Source of the DNA: Candidatus Wallbacteria bacterium
GTDB taxonomy: Bacteria; Muiribacteriota; JAQTZZ01
Direction: 5' to 3'
NCBI GenBank assembly: GCA_028711905.1
Contig: JAQTRI010000178.1
Span: forward strand, 1 to 7,147
Length of the DNA: 7,147 nt
In this document: piece after piece, positions 1 through 5,824 of the stretch
Layout: the number at the start of each line of letters is the position of its first letter
How positions within the stretch are numbered: position 1 is the stretch's first letter
The notes under the pieces: model-generated
Databases searched by the model: none
What the model saw: the letters and a program-made list of their open reading frames with translations, nothing else
What the model was told of the DNA's origin: nothing
Program-made: the position numbers and the translations under genes

Positions 1-1239
1 TTTAAGTTTTCTGGTGGCGTGCCGTGACATCAGGCGGCCGGAACCGTGAGCTGTGCTGCCGAACGAGCTTTTCATGGCCTGATCAGTGCCGCACAGCACA
101 TAGGAAAAAGTCCCCATGCTGCCCGGAATCAACACGGGCTGACCGATTCCGCGATAACACTCCGGCAGGTCCATATGCCCTTGTGGAAAGGCTCTTGTCG
201 CACCTTTACGATGCATTATCACCTTTGTCATCCGTCCGTTAACAAAATGCTCCTCGATCTTGGCGATGTTATGCGAAACATCATAGGCAGGGACTGCCAG
301 AGCACGAGGTCCGAAAATCGCTGCTAAGCTCTCCCGCACTTTCTGCGCGATAATAGCACGGTTGGCCCAGGCGTAGTTGGCAGAGGCGCACATGGCACCA
401 TAATATTTGTCCGCCAGAGGAGATCCGGCGGGCGCATAAACAAGATCCCGTTCAGGCAGGGAATCGGCCAGAGCCGGATCAGCATCTTCCATCATCCGGA
501 GATAGTCAGTACAGACCTGATGTCCGAGCCCGCGGCTTCCGCAATGGATCATAGCTGTCACCTGGCCTGTCTCCCTTATTCCCATGATTGCCGCACGCAC
601 AGGATCGTATATCCGGTCCACGCACTGAATCTCGAGAAAGTGGTTCCCTGCTCCCAGTGTGCCAAGCTGATTGCGACCGCGTAAGCGAGCGCTTTTACCG
701 ACTGCATCAGGGTCCGCCGCTTCCATACAGGAGGCTTCCTCTGCGAGCAGGATATCGTCTTCACAACACAGTCCCTTGCGGAAAGCCCAACGCCCACCGT
801 TCTGAAGCACACCATCCAGATCTTTTTCCCCGAGCCTGATACCGGATTCGCAACCCACGCCGCAAGGAACAGATCGGAATAATTCATCAAGCAGGGCATC
901 GATTTTTGGTCGGACCGCACCCTCGACAAGGCTGGTGCAGATCAGCCGGACCCCGCAATTGATGTCAAAACCGATACCACCGGGAGTGATAATCCCGCGT
1001 TTCATATCGAACGCAGCCACACCACCAATGGAAAAACCATAGCCCTGGTGAGCGTCAGGGCAGACTATGCTGGCGCGAATGATTCCGGGCAGAGTCGCCA
1101 CATTCATAGCCTGGGTGAGAGTGGCATCCTTCTGCATGGATTTCAAGATCTGATCTGATGCAAAGATCAATACCGGGACTTTCATGCTTCCCTGCGGCTC
1201 GATCATGAAAAGGCAATCGCTCTGCTTCTTGATGATCAT
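1..1239 (-). CDS. rtcB: RtcB RNA ligase (C-terminus cut off by window edge)
   Basis: GTP- and Mn2+-dependent ligase that joins RNA 2',3'-cyclic phosphate or 3'-phosphate ends to 5'-OH ends in RNA repair or tRNA splicing, in the cytoplasm. I translated all 413 codons and found no stop or frameshift. Family motifs are in order: DINCGVR (D92, C95), GAGNHFLE (N199, H200), IHCGSRGLGHQ (H232), DVSHNIAK (H323), HRKGATRA, and THGSGR with H398, the histidine expected to carry GMP by analogy with His404 of the Pyrococcus enzyme. The Mn2+ ligands are therefore intact. Family members are usually about 400-480 residues, and the frame is still open at base 1, so the last part lies outside the window. The usual HGAGR motif reads HGSGR here, a mild change. 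The ATG overlaps the archease stop (ATGA) with GGTGG upstream, which suggests translational coupling. Confidence 0.97.
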   Translation of the reverse strand, partial: MIIKKQSDCLFMIEPQGSMKVPVLIFASDQILKSMQKDATLTQAMNVATLPGIIRASIVCPDAHQGYGFSIGGVAAFDMKRGIITPGGIGFDINCGVRLICTSLVEGAVRPKIDALLDELFRSVPCGVGCESGIRLGEKDLDGVLQNGGRWAFRKGLCCEDDILLAEEASCMEAADPDAVGKSARLRGRNQLGTLGAGNHFLEIQCVDRIYDPVRAAIMGIRETGQVTAMIHCGSRGLGHQVCTDYLRMMEDADPALADSLPERDLVYAPAGSPLADKYYGAMCASANYAWANRAIIAQKVRESLAAIFGPRALAVPAYDVSHNIAKIEEHFVNGRMTKVIMHRKGATRAFPQGHMDLPECYRGIGQPVLIPGSMGTFSYVLCGTDQAMKSSFGSTAHGSGRLMSRHATRKLK

Positions 1240-1637
1240 ACATCCACCACCACAGTTACAGTATAATCGTCGTTGATTTCCATCTCGCTGTATGTGACAG
1301 CCTTAGCACCACTTGAGCACTCATAGTTTCCGGCATCATCTCCACGGAGTATCGCTTCAAGTTCGTAGCGCGAAAAAATCCGCAGTTCTTTGACATCATG
1401 CAGTAAAAAAGCCTCGCTCTCGAATCTGACGATCAGGGTTTGGAGAAAATCGAACAGCAGGCTCTTGAGCCTTGTTGTATGGAGCCTGACACTGATCGAT
1501 CGCACTGGTGAAACAGCTTTCGGATCATAAACCAGTGCGCTTAGTGCATATGCCGCTGAAGAAAAGGATTCCTCCAGACTTTTTCCGCAGGCCCTGATCT
1601 TGACATCAGAACTGTGATCGAGATATTCGAACGGCAT
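1236..1637 (-). CDS. Archease, RtcB activating protein
   Basis: Archease promotes guanylylation and multiple turnover of RtcB. The 133-residue protein has the usual family length and layout. The N-terminal EYLDHSSDVKI (D11) corresponds to the family's HTAD block. It is followed by GKSLEESFSSAAYAL, the LLFDFLQTLIVRFESEAF helix, KAVTYSEMEI, and the C-terminal VVVDV with acidic D132; D11 and D132 are the likely metal-site acids. It overlaps rtcB by 4 bases (ATGA), which strongly supports the functional pairing. It lies 17 bases after the nitroreductase stop. No clear purine-rich ribosome site precedes its ATG, so translation probably depends on ribosomes from the gene upstream. HSSD in place of HTAD is a conservative variation. 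Confidence 0.93.
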   Translation of the reverse strand: MPFEYLDHSSDVKIRACGKSLEESFSSAAYALSALVYDPKAVSPVRSISVRLHTTRLKSLLFDFLQTLIVRFESEAFLLHDVKELRIFSRYELEAILRGDDAGNYECSSGAKAVTYSEMEINDDYTVTVVVDV

Positions 1638-1654
1638 TTAAGTGCGGCCAGGCA

Positions 1655-2167
1655 TCAGGACAAATATTCGAAAATTTCTTCCATGGTCTTGCGCGGACGC
1701 GATTCTCCAATCTTAGCCGGATAGCCTATTGTCAGGAGAGAGATCACTCTATTCGGGTCGCGAATATTCAGAAGACTTTTGACACTATCCTCAGAAAATG
1801 CGCCGATCCAGCATGTTCCCAGACCGAGTTCCACAGCCTGGAGCGTAGCATGATCAACAGCAATGGCGACATCCACCTCCAAACTGTTGAACTTTTCTCC
1901 CATTCCGGGATAGGCTTGAGACTGATCACCATAGAAACACAGTATCACCGGAGCCTCAGCCACAAATTTCTGACCATGGCAGACTTCCGGCAACCTGGCT
2001 GTCAACTCTTTGGATGTTATGATTTTGACATGGAACGGCTGCAGATTCTTGGCACTCGGTGCTGATCTGATTGCTTCCAGTATGGCATTAAGCTTTACCG
2101 TTTCAACAGGTTCAGCTTTATAGCTGCGGATACTCTTTCTGGCGCGAATAGCTTCGTTTACATTCAT
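1655..2167 (-). CDS. Small nitroreductase-family FMN oxidoreductase
   Basis: Predicted FMN-dependent NAD(P)H oxidoreductase of the nitroreductase fold, normally a cytoplasmic homodimer. Of its 170 residues, RARKSIRSY (8-16) is the FMN phosphate-binding start, APSAKNLQPFHV (36-47) is the second flavin contact block, AVDHATLQAVELGLGTCWIG (103-122) is the dimer and flavin helix region, and LLTIGYP (144-150) plus RKTMEEI (159-165) form the usual C-terminal end. The length fits the compact subgroup common in anaerobes, and nothing appears missing. The physiological substrate cannot be told from the sequence. The ATG overlaps the upstream stop as ATGA, and the bases before it lack a Shine-Dalgarno match, so it is probably translationally coupled to the exported protein gene and co-transcribed with archease and rtcB. 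Confidence 0.9.
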   Translation of the reverse strand: MNVNEAIRARKSIRSYKAEPVETVKLNAILEAIRSAPSAKNLQPFHVKIITSKELTARLPEVCHGQKFVAEAPVILCFYGDQSQAYPGMGEKFNSLEVDVAIAVDHATLQAVELGLGTCWIGAFSEDSVKSLLNIRDPNRVISLLTIGYPAKIGESRPRKTMEEIFEYLS

Positions 2168-2967
2168 GGTGCTTTAGGGGTAAGAACAATATCGCTGCCG
2201 GAGCGCCCTGAACACCAGTTCACGAGTCCCAGTCCCATCTGGGGATGATCGTGCTGTGTCATATGATAATTGTTGTAAAGCCTGACCGGCGGAATGACTG
2301 AAGTGTCCTTGGTACCATCATCAAAAGGCGAGGAATCACCGATAGCCGCAATCCGGCCAGTGCCGTACCGGGCAATGACAATATAGGGATTGCCGCCGTA
2401 CTTCTCAGAAAAGCTGAACAGTTTCATCACTGATTCCGGAGCAAGTACAGAAATACTTGTGCCGCCCCAGGCCCCGATACTGTCGACCCCGTTTGTAACA
2501 GAACACTCTTTGTTCTTATAGGCGATAGGGTGTTCGGACATGGTTTTTTTATCGAATGTGAAACCGAAATCACCTGTGAATTCATTATAAATGCGCACTG
2601 CGTCCCAGCCGTTGTTGTTACGGTCCGCTCCGAAATGGTCACCGATCAGCAAGAGCCCCCCACCTTCGGATGTGAATTTCTTGATGGTGCTGATCTCTGC
2701 CTCGGAAAAAGGGTTGTTCGGCTCCGGTATGACGAAAACATCGAATTCACGGAGTGTTTCAGGTGTAATAGGGCCGACATTCAAGCTGTTTACCTGATAG
2801 CCGTTGGCTGAAAGATGATCAGCGAACGAGGAATAGCCCGACACAATCGTCCAGTGAGCAGACCCGGCGATCTGGGCGTGAGTGTTGTCAAAGAGCACTT
2901 TGATTTCTGCGGATGCAGACGAGACCAGCACTAAAAACATGGCAGTGGTTAAAAATATTTTTTTCAT
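2164..2967 (-). CDS. Exported protein with glutamine-amidotransferase/ThuA-like fold, function unknown
   Basis: The 267-residue protein has a clear Sec signal peptide: KK at residues 2-3, a hydrophobic core at 4-15, and a likely cut after SASA (residue 20). The mature part begins EIKVLFDNTHAQ and alternates beta strands and helices. Key stretches are FVIPEPNNPFSEAE (78-91), GGGLLLIGDHFG (102-113), ARYGTGRIAAIGDSSPFDDG (199-218) and YHMTQHDHPQMGLGLVNW (234-251). This pattern resembles secreted class I glutamine-amidotransferase-like or DUF4350/ThuA-like proteins. The position where an amidotransferase would carry its nucleophilic Cys reads GDHFG, so it is probably not an amidotransferase. It may bind a ligand, metal or carbohydrate, but this is not resolved. 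It is the first gene of the operon leading to rtcB. The start is set by the signal peptide and by a promoter that places +1 on this ATG. Confidence 0.75.
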   Translation of the reverse strand: MKKIFLTTAMFLVLVSSASAEIKVLFDNTHAQIAGSAHWTIVSGYSSFADHLSANGYQVNSLNVGPITPETLREFDVFVIPEPNNPFSEAEISTIKKFTSEGGGLLLIGDHFGADRNNNGWDAVRIYNEFTGDFGFTFDKKTMSEHPIAYKNKECSVTNGVDSIGAWGGTSISVLAPESVMKLFSFSEKYGGNPYIVIARYGTGRIAAIGDSSPFDDGTKDTSVIPPVRLYNNYHMTQHDHPQMGLGLVNWCSGRSGSDIVLTPKAP

Positions 2968-2973
2968 GAATAT

Positions 2974-3001
2974 ATTATATCCGGATTCCTGAGTTTGCCA
3001 A
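2974..3001 (-). promoter_or_regulatory. Sigma70-type promoter for the exported protein-rtcB operon, probably leaderless
   Basis: Read on the minus strand, TTGGCA (3001-2996) is followed by a 16-base spacer and a perfect TATAAT (2979-2974). Counting the last T as -7 places +1 at 2967, the A of the ATG. There is no room for a Shine-Dalgarno site, and none is present. The -35 box lies on the same near-palindrome as the -35 box of the divergent promoter. Confidence 0.75.
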
Positions 3002-3022
3002 GACTTTTTTTCGCGTTATAAT
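2995..3022 (+). promoter_or_regulatory. Sigma70-type promoter for the radical SAM gene, probably leaderless
   Basis: TTGCCA (2995-3000), a 16-base spacer and a perfect TATAAT (3017-3022). The expected +1 is 3029, the A of the second in-frame ATG. The first ATG (3023) directly follows the -10 box and would not be transcribed from this promoter. The -35 box overlaps that of the minus-strand promoter by five bases. Confidence 0.75.
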
Positions 3023-3028
3023 ATGCTG

Positions 3029-3913
3029 ATGCAGGTAGATTTTCCCTTATATCACCAACCGGTGTTCCGGCCTCCGGCAGAAGCGGATAGCCTGATCGTG
3101 CAGGTGACTCACGGCTGTTCTCGCAATACATGCCGCTTCTGCGGAATGTACAAGGGCGTCAAATACGAGACCCTGGACCGGGAATACATCGAGTACTGGC
3201 TTGACCGGCTGCCGCGTGTGATTTTCGGTGGCGCCAGGCGCGTCTTCCTGGCAGACGGTAATGCCATGTGCGTGGGATTCCCCTGGTTGCGTGAGATCCT
3301 CACCCTGCTTAACAAGAAGTTCAGAGGTTTACGCCGCGTAACGATTTACGCCACACCTGCCGACATCCTGAATTATCAAGCTGAGGAGCTGGCGGAACTG
3401 AAATCCCTGAAGCTGTGGATGGCCTATATCGGCCTGGAAACGGGTTGCAACGAACTGCTCAAGAAAACCGGCAAGCAGGGGAGTGCTGAGGATTTCGGGC
3501 AGGCCCTTGCCATGCTGCGACAGGCAGGCATCCGATCATCTGTTACAGCTATCCTGGGTCTGGGGGGGAAAGAATTCACCAACCGCCACTCAGAAGACAC
3601 TGCCGATGCGGTTAACAAAGGTCGTCCGGACTACTTCAGCCTTCTGACTCTGATCCGGGGAGGCAACGAGGAATTTATCGCGAGCATTAAGCAGTTGACA
3701 GTGCGCGAGGTGTTCCTTGAGTTGCGCCGGATCGTGGAACGAATCGAGACGAGAACGATTTTTCGCACCAATCACGCATCCAACATCCTGCAGTTGGAAG
3801 GAACGCTGCCTGACGACAGACTGCGGATACTATTCGAGATCGACACAATTCTCAGGTCAAGTGAGGAATTTCTTGACCGTGAACCGGGTTTTTTTGGTGA
3901 GTCTGGCTACTGA
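3029..3913 (+). CDS. Radical SAM protein of unknown substrate (CX4CX2C type)
   Basis: Predicted cytoplasmic 4Fe-4S enzyme that cleaves S-adenosylmethionine to a radical. Numbering from the ATG at 3023, the cluster motif is GCSRNTCRFCGMYKGVK (31-47). The cysteines C32, C37 and C40 form CX4CX2C rather than the classic CX3CX2C. From memory this spacing occurs in a family of uncharacterised radical SAM proteins with GCSxNxCxFCxMY. The rest fits a partial TIM barrel: strand VFLADGNA (74-81), YIGLETGCNELL (135-146), SVTAILGLGG (173-182), RPDYFSLLTLI (201-211) and the conserved tail RTNHASNILQLEGTLP (248-263). About 295 residues is a normal family length. The start at 3029 is chosen from the promoter; the in-frame ATG at 3023 would add two residues. 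The 3' end overlaps the convergent ligase gene by 7 bases. The substrate is unknown. Confidence 0.88.
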   Translation: MQVDFPLYHQPVFRPPAEADSLIVQVTHGCSRNTCRFCGMYKGVKYETLDREYIEYWLDRLPRVIFGGARRVFLADGNAMCVGFPWLREILTLLNKKFRGLRRVTIYATPADILNYQAEELAELKSLKLWMAYIGLETGCNELLKKTGKQGSAEDFGQALAMLRQAGIRSSVTAILGLGGKEFTNRHSEDTADAVNKGRPDYFSLLTLIRGGNEEFIASIKQLTVREVFLELRRIVERIETRTIFRTNHASNILQLEGTLPDDRLRILFEIDTILRSSEEFLDREPGFFGESGY

Positions 3914-5685
3914 ACAGTCCCGGTCGATGCAAAAAACTTCTTTGGATCAAAAGAAGCGTTTTCAGCCCGACGGATAACCTCGTTATATCGTACAGTACCT
4001 TTGGTGGTGAGTGGGATCGGTTCATTCAGAAGCACAATCTCACTGATGCGGGAAGCCTGTTCCAGGCCGCAGTTAAGGCGTCTCCGGCATTCCCGCGCCA
4101 GATCCTCAAAGCGCTCGAAAGATGAGTTCTCATCCAGACCCAGTTCTCTCAGCCTTTCCGGATTCAGGTACACGGCAGCCTTAAGCACTTCCGAACCACG
4201 GCGCGATCCCCTGTCTGAGTAAGCCCATGCATCACTGACCAGAGGATCGGTCAGCAGATCCTGTCGTATGCTTTCTGCAGAAATTCGTTTTCCGTTGGCC
4301 AGATTCAGGACATTGTCGAACCTTCCGTAAATCGCCAGGCTTCCGTCAGGACGAAATTCAGCCACATCGCTGGTATTGAACCATCTTTTCCCGTTCTCGT
4401 TCGAGATCAGAGAGGCATCGGATTCCTGATCGTTGTAATAACCGAGCATCAGGCTCGGGCCGCTGACATGCAGACATCCTGTGGTCGGATCAATGCGCGC
4501 TTCCAGATTATCAAGCAAAGGTCCGCATTCCCCTGCATGATCCAGATAGTATCTCGAGTACTTGAACAGGTTTTCTTCGTAAGCCTGCACTGCGACCACA
4601 GGGCTGAGTTCAGTTGTTCCATATCCGTTGATCACCGGAAGACCTAAATGAATCAAATCCTTGAGCAGTTCCGGAGCCAGTGACGCTCCACCGGACACGA
4701 AGAATCTCAAACCCGGAAATTTAGACCTGACACCACTGCAGACGATAAACGACAGATTGACGCCGCAGGTTCTGTGAACTGCTGCGACCAGAAACCGGGC
4801 CAGACGGAAAAGCACGCGAACTGGAAATGGTTCAGACTCGATCTTTTTCAGGATTCCATCGCGGATCTTAGCAAGCATAAGTGGAACAGTGATTATGATG
4901 CTTGGATGTGTAGCGCGGATGATTTCAGCAAAGCGCTTGTGACTGCTGGCTAAAATGATTGTCGCGTTATTGTAAAGGGCAGTAAGGGCGATGATCAGCG
5001 GAAAGGAATGGTTGAGAGGAAGAATAATGGCCACATTGTCGGTGGCGAATACCCTGACCCTGCGGCTGATAGCCTGAACATTGGCTGTCAGATTGCCATG
5101 GCTGAGTACTATACCCTTGGGCTCCCCGCTGGTACCGGATGTGTAACAGATAACTGCCGGATCATCATCTGACAGCATAGAGGGTGAATCCTTAACCGGG
5201 TATGTCAGCATGGTCCGGAAATCGTGGACTTTTACTCCTTCGGGCATGATAAAATGTTGACAGCGGTGGTGATCCAGAAGCACCACCTGTTTTATTCCTT
5301 CCATCCCTTTGAGAAAGTGGTTCTCTACAGGTCCTAACCCATCGAGTGAAGTCATGATGATTTGAACCCCGGCATGTTTGAGGATAAATCTTTTTTTTGC
5401 CGGGTCAGTATCAGGACTGATCGGGACAGCTATGCCGCCTGACGCAGTCACTGCCAGAAAGAATTTTAACCATTGCCGGCGGTTTTCCGCCACTATACCC
5501 ACACGATCACCTTTGCACAGCCCCAAAACATTTTTCAGCGAGCTTTTCAGATTTTCAATGTGGCTCTGCAATTCAGCGGAAGTGGTTTTTTCATATACCA
5601 GAGCTACTTCCTGGTCACGGCGGGTTTCAAACCCTTCCAGCAGAGCGCTGCTGCTGCAGCCTCGATACAGTTCAGAAATGTTCAT
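3907..5685 (-). CDS. AMP-forming acyl-CoA synthetase-like ligase
   Basis: Member of the ANL (AMP-binding) superfamily, most like long-chain fatty acid-CoA ligases, which activate a carboxylic acid with ATP to an acyl-adenylate and transfer it to CoA. The 592 residues hold the phosphate loop YTSGTSGEPKG (181-191), LPLNHSF (222-228), NGYGTTE (353-359), the ATP-ribose aspartate region TSD (438-440), the hinge GRFDNVLNLANGKRIS (454-469), and the C-terminal PLTTKGTVRYNE with catalytic Lys562. All core residues are present. The start at 5685 is preceded by GGGGGAA five bases away. A longer in-frame start at 5748 lies upstream of the -10 box and is rejected. The acyl chain specificity cannot be read. 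It stands alone, divergent from the protease and convergent with the radical SAM gene. A release to an acyl carrier other than CoA is possible. Confidence 0.92.
   Translation of the reverse strand: MNISELYRGCSSSALLEGFETRRDQEVALVYEKTTSAELQSHIENLKSSLKNVLGLCKGDRVGIVAENRRQWLKFFLAVTASGGIAVPISPDTDPAKKRFILKHAGVQIIMTSLDGLGPVENHFLKGMEGIKQVVLLDHHRCQHFIMPEGVKVHDFRTMLTYPVKDSPSMLSDDDPAVICYTSGTSGEPKGIVLSHGNLTANVQAISRRVRVFATDNVAIILPLNHSFPLIIALTALYNNATIILASSHKRFAEIIRATHPSIIITVPLMLAKIRDGILKKIESEPFPVRVLFRLARFLVAAVHRTCGVNLSFIVCSGVRSKFPGLRFFVSGGASLAPELLKDLIHLGLPVINGYGTTELSPVVAVQAYEENLFKYSRYYLDHAGECGPLLDNLEARIDPTTGCLHVSGPSLMLGYYNDQESDASLISNENGKRWFNTSDVAEFRPDGSLAIYGRFDNVLNLANGKRISAESIRQDLLTDPLVSDAWAYSDRGSRRGSEVLKAAVYLNPERLRELGLDENSSFERFEDLARECRRRLNCGLEQASRISEIVLLNEPIPLTTKGTVRYNEVIRRAENASFDPKKFFASTGTVQ
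3931..3956 (-). terminator. Weak intrinsic-terminator-like hairpin inside the ligase 3' end
   Basis: On the minus strand, CTTCTTT pairs with AAAGAAG around a 6-base loop (TTGATC-side, 3950-3956 with 3937-3943) and is followed at once by six T (3936-3931). This has the layout of an intrinsic terminator, but the stem is only 7 pairs and A/T-rich. It lies in the coding sequence about 22 bases before the ligase stop. On the plus strand the same stem, just after the radical SAM stop, is followed by CGTTTT. Confidence 0.3.
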
Positions 5686-5690
5686 GAAAA

Positions 5691-5697
5691 TTCCCCC
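5691..5697 (-). promoter_or_regulatory. Ribosome binding site of the ligase gene
   Basis: GGGGGAA on the minus strand, five bases before the ATG at 5685. It is a fair Shine-Dalgarno match and decides this start over the upstream in-frame ATG at 5748. Confidence 0.6.
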
Positions 5698-5721
5698 AGT
5701 AATACGCGAAAACAGAATTGA

Positions 5722-5749
5722 ATTATACCTGAAAATCGCATAATGCAAA
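5722..5749 (-). promoter_or_regulatory. Probable sigma70-type promoter of the ligase gene
   Basis: On the minus strand a perfect TATAAT (5727-5722) has a weak -35 match, TTTGCA (5749-5744) with a 16-base spacer or TTGCAT with 15. The expected +1 near 5715 gives a leader of about 30 bases that contains the GGGGGAA ribosome site. The palindrome GCATAATGC (5738-5746) overlaps the -35 region. Confidence 0.55.
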
Positions 5750-5756
5750 AATCTGC

Positions 5757-5784
5757 TTGCAAGTATCGGTGTTTAATATATAAT
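5757..5784 (+). promoter_or_regulatory. Probable sigma70-type promoter of the cysteine protease gene
   Basis: TTGCAA (5757-5762), a 16-base spacer and a perfect TATAAT (5779-5784). The expected +1 is near 5791, giving a leader of about 34 bases. The -35 box sits inside the perfect 8-base palindrome CTTGCAAG (5756-5763). Confidence 0.6.
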
Positions 5785-5813
5785 TAGAATAGTATCAGCA
5801 GTAAATCAGTATC

Positions 5814-5818
5814 AGGAG
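5814..5818 (+). promoter_or_regulatory. Ribosome binding site of the cysteine protease gene
   Basis: AGGAG, six bases before the ATG at 5825, is the best Shine-Dalgarno match in the window. It fixes the start just ahead of the signal peptide. Confidence 0.8.
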
Positions 5819-5824
5819 TAGAAT

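Noticed and set aside
24..327. Two plus-strand open frames at the left edge
   Set aside because: They are opposite rtcB, whose conserved motifs (HRKGATRA, THGSGR) lie in exactly this stretch.
576..929. 117-codon minus-strand open frame
   Set aside because: It is out of frame within rtcB, whose own frame carries all family motifs across this stretch.
1..1239. Possible broken rtcB because no complete frame closes inside the window
   Set aside because: Codon-by-codon reading shows one open frame of 413 codons to base 1 with all key residues; it is only cut by the window edge.
1055..1243. Minus-strand open frame starting at 1243
   Set aside because: It is a shifted frame of the rtcB 5' end; the ATG at 1239 gives the true RtcB N-terminus.
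3880..3893. AACCGGGTT followed by a T tract as a terminator of the radical SAM gene
   Set aside because: The stem is only four pairs with a one-base loop, which cannot fold, and it lies inside the coding sequence.
5686..5748. Longer in-frame start of the ligase at 5748 adding 21 residues
   Set aside because: The added residues lie over the -10 box and leader, there is no ribosome site before 5748, and GGGGGAA precedes the ATG at 5685.
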